Source of the DNA: Bacteroidota bacterium
GTDB lineage: Bacteria; Bacteroidota; Bacteroidia; Chitinophagales; Chitinophagaceae
Reading direction: 5' to 3'
Assembly: GCA_018266775.1 (NCBI GenBank)
Contig: JAFDZS010000015.1
Span: forward strand, 62,001 to 126,000
DNA length: 64,000 bases
Shown: positions 36,154-45,194 of the stretch, in pieces
How positions within the stretch are numbered: the first letter of the stretch is position 1
How the letters are laid out: each line of letters opens with the position of its first letter
Program-made: the position numbers and the translations under genes
Notes under the pieces: model-generated
Seen by the model: only the letters and a program-made list of their open reading frames with translations
The model's database searches: none
Told to the model about the DNA's origin: nothing

Positions 36154-37110
36154 ATGGCTGAAAGCTACCTGCATAACCATAAAGATTTTTCTGACCTGCT
36201 GAATATACTGGCAGATAAAAACAACATCCTGCCGGGGCTTATTGAAAAGGATTACTGGATTATGCACGTACTGTATGGACTAAAGAAACAGGGATTGGAT
36301 TTTGAACTGAAGGGCGGAACATCTTTATCAAAAGGATATAAAATAATAGACCGATTTTCGGAGGACATTGATATTCATATAAAGCCACCGGCGGCATTAG
36401 GTGTTGAAGAAAACCCGGCTAAAACAAAACCCAGTCATATTGAATCGAGAAAGAAATATTATGACTGGCTTGCGCAGAATATAAAAATTGATGGTGTTGT
36501 TTCTGTAAAGAGAGATACTGCGTTTGATGATGAAGCATATTATCGTAGTGGCGGCATAAGGCTTTTGTATGAAAGCAGAACAGAAAGTATTGAGGGTGTG
36601 AAAGAAGGAATATTACTGGAAGCAGGTTTTGATACCGTTACTCCCAACAGCAACCTCACTATAAGTTCCTGGGCTTATGATGAAGCTGCCGGTAATAGCA
36701 GCATAAAAATTAATGATAACCGTGCGGTGGGCATTACATGCTACCACCCCGGTTATACTTTTGTAGAGAAGTTGCAAACTATTGCTACCAAATTTCGCCA
36801 GGAACAGGAAGACAACACAGAACGGCCCAATTATATGCGGCAGTACTATGATGTAGCCTGCCTGTTAAAAAATGAACTGGTGCAGCAGTTTATTGACACA
36901 GAAGAATACAAAGTCCATAAAAAGAAAAGGTTTCCTGCAAAAGATTTTGCAATACCGGTTGCAGAAAACCAGGCTTTTCTTTTATCAGATGCTGCACTAC
37001 GGGACGCATTTAAGAAGCGATATGAAAAAACAAACAAGCTTTACTACAAAGGCCAGATGGCTTTTGATGAAATAATGAGTATCATTCAGGCGAATATTGG
37101 AAAGTTGTAG
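36154..37110 (+). CDS. AbiEii-type nucleotidyltransferase toxin
   Basis: The product has the nucleotidyltransferase signature FELKGGTSLSKGYKIIDRFSEDIDIHI near residues 48-75, which gives the GG(S/T)xxxK and DxD elements of the AbiEii fold. Homologues add nucleotides to tRNA or other targets and stall growth. The chosen ATG lies 1 base after the antitoxin stop; an in-frame TTG at 36121 would overlap it. The stop codon is directly followed, with no spacer, by the stop of a reversed traJ remnant, which marks a recombination junction. Confidence 0.87.
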   Translation: MAESYLHNHKDFSDLLNILADKNNILPGLIEKDYWIMHVLYGLKKQGLDFELKGGTSLSKGYKIIDRFSEDIDIHIKPPAALGVEENPAKTKPSHIESRKKYYDWLAQNIKIDGVVSVKRDTAFDDEAYYRSGGIRLLYESRTESIEGVKEGILLEAGFDTVTPNSNLTISSWAYDEAAGNSSIKINDNRAVGITCYHPGYTFVEKLQTIATKFRQEQEDNTERPNYMRQYYDVACLLKNELVQQFIDTEEYKVHKKKRFPAKDFAIPVAENQAFLLSDAALRDAFKKRYEKTNKLYYKGQMAFDEIMSIIQANIGKL

Positions 37111-37257
37111 TTATGTTTTGCCACTCAGTTTATCTTTCATATAATTACTTCCGCCACCATTATTATCTTCTTTAAAGTATCCTTGTGATGCGCCTGCATC
37201 AGCCATACTATTATGCATTTTATTAGCGGCACCACCCAATGCGTCCCTTTGTCATAC
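37111..37257 (-). pseudogene. Remnant of a second traJ 3' end
   Basis: Reading the minus strand, a stretch of 46 codons ending in TAA matches the C-terminus of intact TraJ at 38 of 46 residues, including MADAGASQGYFKE and the final KLSGKT. An extra base then breaks the frame (TGA at 37252-37254), while nucleotide similarity continues to about 37257. The copy is diverged, so it is not a recent duplication of the intact gene. It is in the same orientation as traJ (41988-43181), and together they form direct repeats around the LytTR/receptor cassette. Confidence 0.85.
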
Positions 37258-37300
37258 AAATTAAAAAGATTGGATTGATTAAAAAATGCATATCATTTAA

Positions 37301-38002
37301 CTATAACCTGAGATCTTTCAAAAGACTGTTTTTGTAATTACTCCCAATCGGAATTTCAGTTTTCTCAATAAATACGGTGTTACCTTCAATGTAGGATATT
37401 TTAGACTTATTAATGATGAAAGAGCGATGAACCCGGGTAAAAGTATTTGCAGGAAGGAGTTCCTCAAAGCCTGCAAAAGTCATATTAGCAATTGTTGTGG
37501 AATTTGAAGAAACAATTTTTACATAGTTACCTTGTGCTTCGGCAAATAGAAACTCATCGTGTTTAATCCTGATAATTTTTCCATTTGTCTTTATAAAGAA
37601 AAAATCTTCTACTTTATCAGAAGGATTTTCCGGGTCAGGTTGTTTTTTTGAAATTCGTTCTATTGCTTTATCTACAGCAATAATAAACCGTTCAAGGGAA
37701 AAAGGTTTTAGCAAATAATCACAAGCGGCTAAGTCAAAAGCATTAAGTGCATATTCTTTGTAGGCGGTGGTGAAAATAATTAAGGGAGGTTTTGTAAGTG
37801 TTTTTAAAAAAGCAATACCATTCAATACCGGCATATTAATGTCTAAAAATATGATGTCTATTTCTTGTTTCTGCAGCTCTGCTTTTGCGTCCAGTGCATT
37901 GTCGCAACTTTTTATTACTTTCAATAAGGGTAAATGATTGCAATAGTTTTCAATTATCTCCCTTGCTACCGGCTCATCATCTACTATCAAACAATTGTAC
38001 AT
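37301..38002 (-). CDS. LytTR-family response regulator
   Basis: The 233-residue product has a receiver domain with phosphoacceptor Asp54 in DIIFLDINMPVLNG, a TTAYKEYALNAFDL segment and the conserved lysine of LLKPFSLERF. A LytTR DNA-binding domain follows (about residues 135-233), with FAEAQGNYVKIVSS and HRSFIINKSKISYIEG typical of the family. It is 2 bases from the histidine kinase gene upstream in the same operon. It probably controls the divergently read TonB-dependent receptor gene. Confidence 0.92.
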   Translation of the reverse strand: MYNCLIVDDEPVAREIIENYCNHLPLLKVIKSCDNALDAKAELQKQEIDIIFLDINMPVLNGIAFLKTLTKPPLIIFTTAYKEYALNAFDLAACDYLLKPFSLERFIIAVDKAIERISKKQPDPENPSDKVEDFFFIKTNGKIIRIKHDEFLFAEAQGNYVKIVSSNSTTIANMTFAGFEELLPANTFTRVHRSFIINKSKISYIEGNTVFIEKTEIPIGSNYKNSLLKDLRL

Positions 38003-38004
38003 AA

Positions 38005-39033
38005 CTATTTTGCTTTAAGTTGAAGTGTTACTGAATAAAGATTGTTTGAACTTTCCTCATTCAAAGAGTATTCATCTGTGTATAATAATTCCAGTCTTTT
38101 TTTTACATTTTCAAGACCTAACCCACCATCTTTAGTTATATTATTATCTTCCTTCAAACTGTTATAAGAGTTAGATACTGTGAACATAATATTTTCATCA
38201 ATTATTTTCAACCTTATGTCTATGAAAATATTCTTGTCAAACGAATTTTTTGAATGCTTAAAAGCATTTTCAATAAAAACTATCAATAGCATTGGTGCGA
38301 TTTTTATTTCATTCCCATCTGCCTCTCCAACGTCAGTTTTTAAATTAAGCCTTTCTCCAATTCTTATTTTTTCAAATGAAATATAGTTGTTGATGTATTT
38401 TACTTCTTCTCTTACTGGAATAAATGGTTGACTGGTTTCATAAACTGAATACCTTAGTAGTTCAGATAGTTTTAATAAAAGATTGGGTATTTTTTCATGC
38501 TGCGTAAGAGAGATGCCGTATAAATTATTCAATGTATTAAAAAGAAAATGCGGACTAAGTTGTGATAAAAGTAAATTTAATTCTCCTTGTTTTTGTTCTG
38601 CTATTTTTTTTGAGTCCAGTATTTGCCTGTGAAGTAGTTCTTTTATCATTGGTACAAAAATCCCTGCCAACATTCCTGCAATGAATAAGGGTGTTATAGC
38701 AAAGAAAAACTCATCAATATTCTTTTGATTTAGTGTAAGAAGCTCATTTAAAATAAATTTACCTGCATACAATAAAACAATAAACCCAATTATACAGAAT
38801 ACTGTAAATGTGACGAATTTGCTTTTTATGAACCATGTTTTACAAATCCATCGTCCGGCGTAAACACAAATAAGAAAGTATAGAATGGATATACATTCCT
38901 CTCTTGCAATTCCATTACCTACATTCCCGAAATAATACTTAAACAAAAGCATCAAGACCGCCCAAGCAGCTAATATAAACACTGCATGTACAATGATTTT
39001 GCTACCAGATAACCTTTTTATTTGCTGCCGCAT
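38005..39033 (-). CDS. Sensor histidine kinase, LytS/His_kinase type
   Basis: The 342-residue protein has four membrane helices in the first 140 residues, then a His_kinase domain with LSQLSPHFLFNTLNNLYG, where the histidine is the phosphorylation site. The ATPase domain carries IEIKIAPMLLIVFIENAFKHS- and GGLGLENVKKRLELLY-like nucleotide-binding segments. It has no recognisable extracellular sensing domain. Its partner is the LytTR regulator just downstream. Confidence 0.92.
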   Translation of the reverse strand: MRQQIKRLSGSKIIVHAVFILAAWAVLMLLFKYYFGNVGNGIAREECISILYFLICVYAGRWICKTWFIKSKFVTFTVFCIIGFIVLLYAGKFILNELLTLNQKNIDEFFFAITPLFIAGMLAGIFVPMIKELLHRQILDSKKIAEQKQGELNLLLSQLSPHFLFNTLNNLYGISLTQHEKIPNLLLKLSELLRYSVYETSQPFIPVREEVKYINNYISFEKIRIGERLNLKTDVGEADGNEIKIAPMLLIVFIENAFKHSKNSFDKNIFIDIRLKIIDENIMFTVSNSYNSLKEDNNITKDGGLGLENVKKRLELLYTDEYSLNEESSNNLYSVTLQLKAK

Positions 39034-39263
39034 TTTGTTTATTTTATCACTTGTTTACAAATGTCGCAAACTATATTAATTAAATAACCCGAATATGACA
39101 AAACCCTGTTAGTTGATGTTGAACCAGCCATACAGGGCTTTGAACAGTCCATTAGTGCAAAATTACTTTCTGTCATCATTTTGGCTTTGTTCAACATATT
39201 TATTTTAAGCAACTAATAACTCATTTCACATTTGCTTTTATTAACGATTAAATGTAGAGGCAG

Positions 39264-41705
39264 ATGAAATATTTATTTATAATACTTGTAGTACTTAATT
39301 CTCCATGTATAACAAATGCACAAAGCAGTAACTCAATTTCTGGCATTGTACGCAATGTTAACAGTGAGCCAATTGCAGGAGCCACGGTGTCTTTATTTTT
39401 AAACATTGATACGATACCGTATAAAACTATTTTGACGCTGAATAATGGCAAATTCAAATTTCCTAATCTGCCGGAAAGTACATACACTATTTCTGTTTCG
39501 TCGGTTGGAAACACTGCCTATAAAAGCTCTCTTATAAAGATTGGTAAAGAGAATTCATCTATTACTTTGCCACCGGTTGTTCTTAGCCCGTTGGCAAAAG
39601 AATTGAAAGAAGTTATGGTTACATCAAGCAAACCCCTGATTCAACAGGACATAGATAAAACAATTATCAATGTAGAAGCAATGATTAGCAGTGCCACAAG
39701 TAGTGCCCTGGAAGTATTACAAAAATCTCCAGGCGTAGTAGTAAATACGGATGGCGATGTAATATTGAATGGAAAAGCAGGTGTGCTTATATTAATTGAT
39801 GGACGAAACACCTATATGTCGGCACAAGATTTAGCTGCTTACTTAAAATCATTACCCGGTGTCGTTTTAGATAAAATTGAATTAATAACCAATCCCTCCT
39901 CAAAATATGATGCCGCTGGTGGCTCCATAATTAACATACGGCTTAAAAAAAGCAGGTCAAAAGGGTTTAACGGCAATGTATCGGCAAGCTATAATCAGGG
40001 ATTAACAGCAAGAACATACGAGGCACTAAACCTGAGTTTTGGCGGGAAAAAACTAACAACTTTTGGCACTATTACTCATGGCAGAGATGCAAATGATGGT
40101 AAGGATATATACGACAGAGGATTTTATACAGGAACTGGCGTAAAAAGCTCATCACTGCAGCTAAATACCCATTCAATAAGCAATAGCAACAGTGTTAATG
40201 GAAGAATAGGCATGGATTACACTTTATCACACAAAACCACAGTGGGGTTTGTTTTTACAATAAATAATCGTCCAAGAAAAGAAAAAACTGATTATACCGC
40301 CAATAACTTTAACGCAATTGGCATGTTAGATTCACTTACTATTGGAAATACAGACTGCAAATATAAATGGACTAATACAGGTATAAATTTGAATGTAACA
40401 CATAAGCTTAATGAAAATGGAAAGGAATTAAGTGCAGATTTAAACTATATCAATTACACTAACAATGGCAACCAGTTGTTGCCAAATGTTGTGTATGCAC
40501 CAAATGGAAATATAATAAGCACCAACACCTTTTTATTTACAGTACCATCTTCAGTAAATATTTATTCTGCAAAAGCCGACTATGTGCATCCATTAGCTAA
40601 AAATGCAAGTATAGAGACAGGTGTTAAATTAAGCTTGGTAAAAAATAACAATGAATCTTCCTATTATACTGTAGTTGGTAACAGTAATACCCCTGACTAC
40701 AGCAAATCAAATCATTTTTTGTACGACGAAAATATTAATGCCGCCTATATTAGCGGTAGAAAAAATTGGAAAAGGATTGGTCTTCAAATTGGATTAAGGT
40801 TAGAAAATACGGCTACTTATGGTCATCAGTTGGGAAATATTGTTACGCAGGAGTCTTCATTTAGAATAAATTATACTAACCTGTTTCCCACGGCATTTTT
40901 TAGTTATCAAATTGACAGCCTTGATAAACATACTATAACGGCAAGCTATGCAAAAAGGCTTCAGCGACCCAACTATCAACAACTTAATCCATTTGTCTTT
41001 TACAGGGATAAATATTCATACACAACAGGCAACCCTGGCTTAAACCCTGCACATAATTATCACCTTGAATTAAATTACCGCTATCAGCAATATTTTGGGA
41101 TAGGCGTTCAATATGACCATGTAACAGATATTGTGTTTCAAACAACAGAATCAACTGGCAATATATTTACCAGCAAGCCGGCAAATATTGCCAACGGACA
41201 ATTCATAGGACTATCTGCGAATGGTTCAATATCACCTTTTAAATGGTGGAATTTTAATCCGTGGATGTTCTATGCCCATGTGATAAATAAAGGAAAAGTT
41301 GGCTCAGAAAATTTAAACCAAATAATAAATCACATCGGGGTTGACGCATTTAACGAATTTAAGCTCAGTAAGACCTGGAGTGGCGAGTTGTATGGGCTTT
41401 ATCTAAGCAGATTGATAGCCGGACAGGTCATTTATGAATCCAAATACCGCTTTGACATTGCAGTTAAAGTAAAAATTCTGAAAGACAAAGGAAGCCTAAA
41501 ATTATCTTTTGATGATATTCTTCATTCGTGGAAACAAAATGAAACCACAATAAGTATAAATGGGGCTACATCTTACAAAGACAATATCTCTGACACAAGA
41601 AGAGTTGGGCTTTCATTCAATTACAACTTTGGCAAAGACATCTTTGCCCGTAAAAGAAGGCATGATGATAATGCTGCGGATGATGAAAAAAGAAGAGTAG
41701 ATTAA
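39264..41705 (+). CDS. Outer-membrane TonB-dependent receptor-like barrel
   Basis: The 813-residue product has a signal peptide ending near residue 20, a carboxypeptidase-regulatory-like domain (ISGIVRNVNSEPIAGATVSL), a plug with INVEAMISSATSSALEVLQKSPGV and a large barrel. The end contains a lysine/arginine-rich tail after FGKDIFARKRRHDD. It belongs to the outer-membrane beta-barrel family of TonB-linked proteins found in Bacteroidota. No SusD partner is nearby. It is divergent from the kinase-regulator pair, which may control it. The natural ligand is unknown. Confidence 0.87.
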   Translation: MKYLFIILVVLNSPCITNAQSSNSISGIVRNVNSEPIAGATVSLFLNIDTIPYKTILTLNNGKFKFPNLPESTYTISVSSVGNTAYKSSLIKIGKENSSITLPPVVLSPLAKELKEVMVTSSKPLIQQDIDKTIINVEAMISSATSSALEVLQKSPGVVVNTDGDVILNGKAGVLILIDGRNTYMSAQDLAAYLKSLPGVVLDKIELITNPSSKYDAAGGSIINIRLKKSRSKGFNGNVSASYNQGLTARTYEALNLSFGGKKLTTFGTITHGRDANDGKDIYDRGFYTGTGVKSSSLQLNTHSISNSNSVNGRIGMDYTLSHKTTVGFVFTINNRPRKEKTDYTANNFNAIGMLDSLTIGNTDCKYKWTNTGINLNVTHKLNENGKELSADLNYINYTNNGNQLLPNVVYAPNGNIISTNTFLFTVPSSVNIYSAKADYVHPLAKNASIETGVKLSLVKNNNESSYYTVVGNSNTPDYSKSNHFLYDENINAAYISGRKNWKRIGLQIGLRLENTATYGHQLGNIVTQESSFRINYTNLFPTAFFSYQIDSLDKHTITASYAKRLQRPNYQQLNPFVFYRDKYSYTTGNPGLNPAHNYHLELNYRYQQYFGIGVQYDHVTDIVFQTTESTGNIFTSKPANIANGQFIGLSANGSISPFKWWNFNPWMFYAHVINKGKVGSENLNQIINHIGVDAFNEFKLSKTWSGELYGLYLSRLIAGQVIYESKYRFDIAVKVKILKDKGSLKLSFDDILHSWKQNETTISINGATSYKDNISDTRRVGLSFNYNFGKDIFARKRRHDDNAADDEKRRVD

Positions 41706-41707
41706 AT

Positions 41708-41956
41708 ATGAGAAAGTCATCAAATTGTAAATGGATGTTATTGGCAAAGCACCTTTCTGGTGAGAGCAATGAAGATGAAAGCAAAGAGTTACAAAAAATA
41801 CTATCGGATAACCCAAATTTAGAATCTGTAGTTAACACTCTGTATAATTTTTGGCACACAAATAATCAGGGAAACACTGAAATTTTGGAAAAATCATGGG
41901 ACAGTCATGTGCAACGGATGATTGAAAAAGGTATTCTTTTAAAGAGAAAACCTTAA
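41708..41956 (+). CDS. Small protein resembling the FecR N-terminus
   Basis: The 82-residue product opens MRKSSNCKWMLLAKHLSGES and continues with acidic residues and a WKNFW-like end (LYNFWHTNNQGN). This resembles the N-terminal, anti-sigma part of FecR-type proteins, which bind ECF sigma factors, but the membrane helix and periplasmic part are missing. No ECF sigma gene is in the window. The gene starts 2 bases after the receptor stop and could be a relic or a soluble regulator. Confidence 0.55.
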   Translation: MRKSSNCKWMLLAKHLSGESNEDESKELQKILSDNPNLESVVNTLYNFWHTNNQGNTEILEKSWDSHVQRMIEKGILLKRKP

Positions 41957-41987
41957 TGTTTGTAAAAGAAATATCAATTACATTACC

Positions 41988-43181
41988 CTACGTTTTTCCA
42001 CTCAGTTTTTCCCTCATATAATTACTTCCACCACCATTATTACCTTCTTTAAAGTATCCTTGTGATGCGCCTGCATCAGCCATACTGTTAGCAATTTTAT
42101 TATACCCACCACCAAGTGCATCTCTTGTCATAGAAGCGCCGCCTGCAGCTACAGTACGGGTGGAAGTGCTCATCATATTTGTTACTTTATAAAGCAAGGT
42201 ATTGCCACCACCTGCATGAATGATATAATTGGCAACAGAGGGAACGGTGAAATAACCAATGATGCCGATAATCATAAATATCAGGTAAGCTGTGTCAGTT
42301 GAGCTAAAGAAAGTATCGCCATTGGTAGCAATCTGCTGCAAATCTTCCTTCAGCATATTTTCCTGAATTTTTCCCATGATACCGCCGAATATGTTTGCAA
42401 CTGGCAACCACAGAAAAATGTTGAGGTAACGGGCAATCCAAACGGTTAAGGTATGCTGAAAGCCATCGAACACAGCAATACCAAATACCAAAGGCCCGAG
42501 TATTGCCAGCACAATCAAATAAAATGTACGAATGGTATTGATACAGAGTGCAGCAGCCTCAAATAAAACTTTCAGCACTTCGGCCATCCACTGCTTAATT
42601 GAATTTCGGAAGTTGTAAGAAAACTTTGCGAAGGCGAACTTAATATCATTGCCAATACTTTTTAACCAACCCTCTTTTTTATCCTCATAGTAATATTTGT
42701 ACCACTTCTCCCGGTCACCACCGCCCGATGGGCCAACATACATTTGCCAATACGCCGTTTTCTTTATGGCTTCTTCCTTCATGGTCAGCAATTGAGCTAC
42801 TGCTTTATCGCTGTCAGTTACCATTGCTGCAGTAGCTGTAACCGTTGGTTTCATTACTCCGTTAATCATGGCAATAACAGACGGAAATATCAACACAGCA
42901 AAACCTAACACAAATGGCCGGAATAATGGATAAAAATCAACCGGCTCGGCCCTTGCAATATGTCCCCACACCCTTGAAGCGATATACCAGGTGGCTGCAA
43001 ACCCTGCAATCCCCCTGCCAACACCAATCAACCTGCTGCATAGTGGCATCATATCATCATACAACTTCTCCAGCACTTCATGCAGGCTGCGGATACGGTT
43101 AGCCATTCCCTGGGCTTCGGCTAAATGAGGAATCAGCAATACTACGATTGCTATACAAACAACTCTTACACACATTTTCAT
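41988..43181 (-). CDS. traJ: Conjugative transposon protein TraJ (VirB6-like)
   Basis: TraJ is a polytopic inner-membrane component of the transfer channel. The product has a signal-like N-terminus (VVCIAIVVLLIPHLAEAQG), a segment MPLCSRLIGVGRGIAGFAAT, several membrane helices, and a glycine-rich end with MADAGASQGYFKE. In the usual order traJ is followed by traK, but here cargo of about 8 kb separates them. A GTG at 43187 is also in frame. The last 46 codons have a diverged copy at 37111-37257. Confidence 0.9.
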   Translation of the reverse strand: MKMCVRVVCIAIVVLLIPHLAEAQGMANRIRSLHEVLEKLYDDMMPLCSRLIGVGRGIAGFAATWYIASRVWGHIARAEPVDFYPLFRPFVLGFAVLIFPSVIAMINGVMKPTVTATAAMVTDSDKAVAQLLTMKEEAIKKTAYWQMYVGPSGGGDREKWYKYYYEDKKEGWLKSIGNDIKFAFAKFSYNFRNSIKQWMAEVLKVLFEAAALCINTIRTFYLIVLAILGPLVFGIAVFDGFQHTLTVWIARYLNIFLWLPVANIFGGIMGKIQENMLKEDLQQIATNGDTFFSSTDTAYLIFMIIGIIGYFTVPSVANYIIHAGGGNTLLYKVTNMMSTSTRTVAAGGASMTRDALGGGYNKIANSMADAGASQGYFKEGNNGGGSNYMREKLSGKT

Positions 43182-43209
43182 ACACACAACTTTATAAGTG
43201 GAATAAATT

Positions 43210-43836
43210 CTATTTCTTCAATCCGTATAGTCTTCGGGACATTTCAATTTGCGCCTGCTCTGATTTACGTTGAAGGGAAAGCATATTTGTATTGTTGGTA
43301 AAATCTTTCAGGAAGGAATACTCCTCTTCTACAGCCAGGTATATTTTATCAATTGCCTGCAACCTTTCATCGTCACTCATTCGCAGCTTTCCTGATGTAA
43401 TGACCATAGATAGTTCATCCAGATTTTTTAAACTCTCATTAAACAGGTTGCTATACACTTTACCGACGTAATCAATTTCTTCAGCAGTAAACTGCTTTTC
43501 TTCTTTAAAGCGGTTAAATGCCAGTTTATATTCTTTAGCTATACGAAGCTGATAACTGATAATATCGGCAATACGTTTATATTTTTTTACCACAGGGCTT
43601 ACCTGCATCAAGCCATCTAAAAATGTTTTGTGCAGGTTAAAGTTTCCCTGCGATATATCTTTTACTGCTGTATATCCTTTGGAGATAATCTGATAACCTT
43701 CCTTCATGTTTTTCAATATCTTTTTAAACTGTGCCAGCTTTTCAATGTTGAGCATCAGTTGCTGCACTTCTTCGCTTTGCGCCTTTAAATGAAAACTCAT
43801 ACTGCACATAATCAAAATCACTATCAGCTTTTTCAT
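43210..43836 (-). CDS. VirB5/TraI-like protein, paralogue 1
   Basis: The 208-residue product has a signal peptide (LIVILIMCSMSFHLKAQ), a long helical middle, and the segment FTAEEIDYVGKVYSNLFNES. That segment is shared with the two genes upstream and with the TraI family. Such proteins are periplasmic and are thought to be pilus-tip components like VirB5. The start overlaps the stop of the next gene by 4 bases (ATGA), so translation is coupled. It is followed by traJ 29 bases on. Confidence 0.75.
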   Translation of the reverse strand: MKKLIVILIMCSMSFHLKAQSEEVQQLMLNIEKLAQFKKILKNMKEGYQIISKGYTAVKDISQGNFNLHKTFLDGLMQVSPVVKKYKRIADIISYQLRIAKEYKLAFNRFKEEKQFTAEEIDYVGKVYSNLFNESLKNLDELSMVITSGKLRMSDDERLQAIDKIYLAVEEEYSFLKDFTNNTNMLSLQRKSEQAQIEMSRRLYGLKK

Positions 43837-44477
43837 TTTATTCCATTTATAAGTTTAGAACGATTTATTTCCATCAGTTCTCCCAAACGTTGTACAGCCA
43901 GCAGTCCCATGTCTTCGCTAAAGGAACAGGTAAATGAATATTTATCCTGTATATCCGCATATAACCCGTCAATCCGTTTCAGCCTTTCATCATCCGTCAT
44001 TTCCAATTCGCCTGATGTGGTCACCAGAATTAATTCTTCCACTGTCTTTATGCATTCATCCATAAGGTTATCAAATACCTTGTTACAATAATCCAGCTCA
44101 GCTTCTGTAAACTGTTTTGTTTCCCTGATTTGTTGGAGTGTAACTTTCGTTTGCCTGATGATTTTAATCTGGTACGCAATTATATCCGCCACTTTAGCAT
44201 AGCGACGGATAGCAGGGTTTACATTTTTGAGCCGGTTAAAGAAATCCCGGTGCAGGTTAAAGTCCCCGTTTTTTATGTTGCGGATAGTATTAATTCCGCT
44301 GGTTGAAATATTATATCCCTTTTTGGCATAACCAAGATAAACCTGCAATGCCGCAATTTGTTGCAACAGGTATTTCTTTTGTGTAGCTTTTTGATTGAGC
44401 CATTCATCTGTGGTTTGGGCATTTGATAAGTGAAAGGCAAACAAGCCTGCTGTTGCCAATAGCAATATTCTTTTCAT
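43833..44477 (-). CDS. VirB5/TraI-like protein, paralogue 2
   Basis: The 214-residue product has a signal peptide (LLATAGLFAFHLSNAQ) and the family segment FTEAELDYCNKVFDNLMDEC followed by MTDDERLKRIDGLY, both parallel to the neighbouring paralogues. It is predicted to be a helical periplasmic protein. It lies between paralogues 1 and 3 on the same transcript. Duplicated VirB5-like genes may encode alternative pilus tips. Confidence 0.75.
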   Translation of the reverse strand: MKRILLLATAGLFAFHLSNAQTTDEWLNQKATQKKYLLQQIAALQVYLGYAKKGYNISTSGINTIRNIKNGDFNLHRDFFNRLKNVNPAIRRYAKVADIIAYQIKIIRQTKVTLQQIRETKQFTEAELDYCNKVFDNLMDECIKTVEELILVTTSGELEMTDDERLKRIDGLYADIQDKYSFTCSFSEDMGLLAVQRLGELMEINRSKLINGIK

Positions 44478-44512
44478 ACTTCACATTTTCGTTCTTCACA
44501 ATATTGTTCTAT

Positions 44513-45193
44513 CTAACGGCTGATATCATACAGTCTTCTTACATATTCAATCTCACCCCGTTCACTGGCCCGCTGGATACTCAACATCTTATTTTGATTA
44601 TTGAAGTCTTTCAAATCAGCATATTGCCGCTCCAGGTTATGAGAAACAGTATTGATAATCTCCAGCCGCTTTGCATCACTCATTTGTGTGGCAAAGGCAT
44701 TCACTACTAAAAATAACTGGTCAATGCTTTTCAGGCTTTCATCCATCATGCCAGAATAGATATTATAGATGTAGTCCAATTCTTCAGCGGTAAAATTTTT
44801 ATCCTGCCTGAATATTGCCCAGGCGCCTTTGTACTCATTTACCATTTGTACCTGCCGTTCTATAATATCCTTTACCCGTTTGTAATATGCAAGGGCGGCT
44901 TTTACTTTCCATAATTCCTGAAAATAATCATCGTAAAGCTTTCGTTGTTTTTCCACCCAGTCTTTAATTTCATTGAGCTTCAACTGGCTCATTTTATTTT
45001 CCAAAGTCTCCTGTGCATTCTGCAACCAGATAGTTTTGTTTTGCAGCCGCTGCATCTGGAGGTCGAGGGCTTTGATAACTTTTTTAACCGCAGCCTTGAT
45101 AATGTCCACAATGGGTATTTGTGCTTTTGTTTCCTGCATTGGCAAAAACATACAGCACATACTCAATCCCGCAACTGCCAATAACTTTTTCAT
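44513..45193 (-). CDS. traI: Conjugative transposon protein TraI (VirB5-like), paralogue 3
   Basis: The 226-residue product is the best match of the three to TraI of the DUF4141 family. It has a signal peptide (LLAVAGLSMCCMFLPMQETKAQ) and the segments QIPIVDIIKAAVKKVIKALDLQMQ-like and FTAEELDYIYNIYSGMMDES. It is a helical periplasmic protein, probably at the pilus tip. It is preceded by the lipoprotein gene and traG. Compared with its neighbours it keeps the family's N-terminal region intact, so I take it as the ancestral copy. Confidence 0.85.
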   Translation of the reverse strand: MKKLLAVAGLSMCCMFLPMQETKAQIPIVDIIKAAVKKVIKALDLQMQRLQNKTIWLQNAQETLENKMSQLKLNEIKDWVEKQRKLYDDYFQELWKVKAALAYYKRVKDIIERQVQMVNEYKGAWAIFRQDKNFTAEELDYIYNIYSGMMDESLKSIDQLFLVVNAFATQMSDAKRLEIINTVSHNLERQYADLKDFNNQNKMLSIQRASERGEIEYVRRLYDISR

Positions 45194-45194
45194 A

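Noticed and set aside
37111..37257. The traJ 3' copy as an independent small gene
   Set aside because: It has no start codon in frame, follows a TGA and ends exactly as traJ does, so it is a remnant.
39117..39196. Inverted TGTTGAAC / GTTCAACA pair before the receptor gene as a LytTR site
   Set aside because: The arms are 64 bases apart and in inverted order, while LytTR sites are direct repeats of about one to two helical turns.
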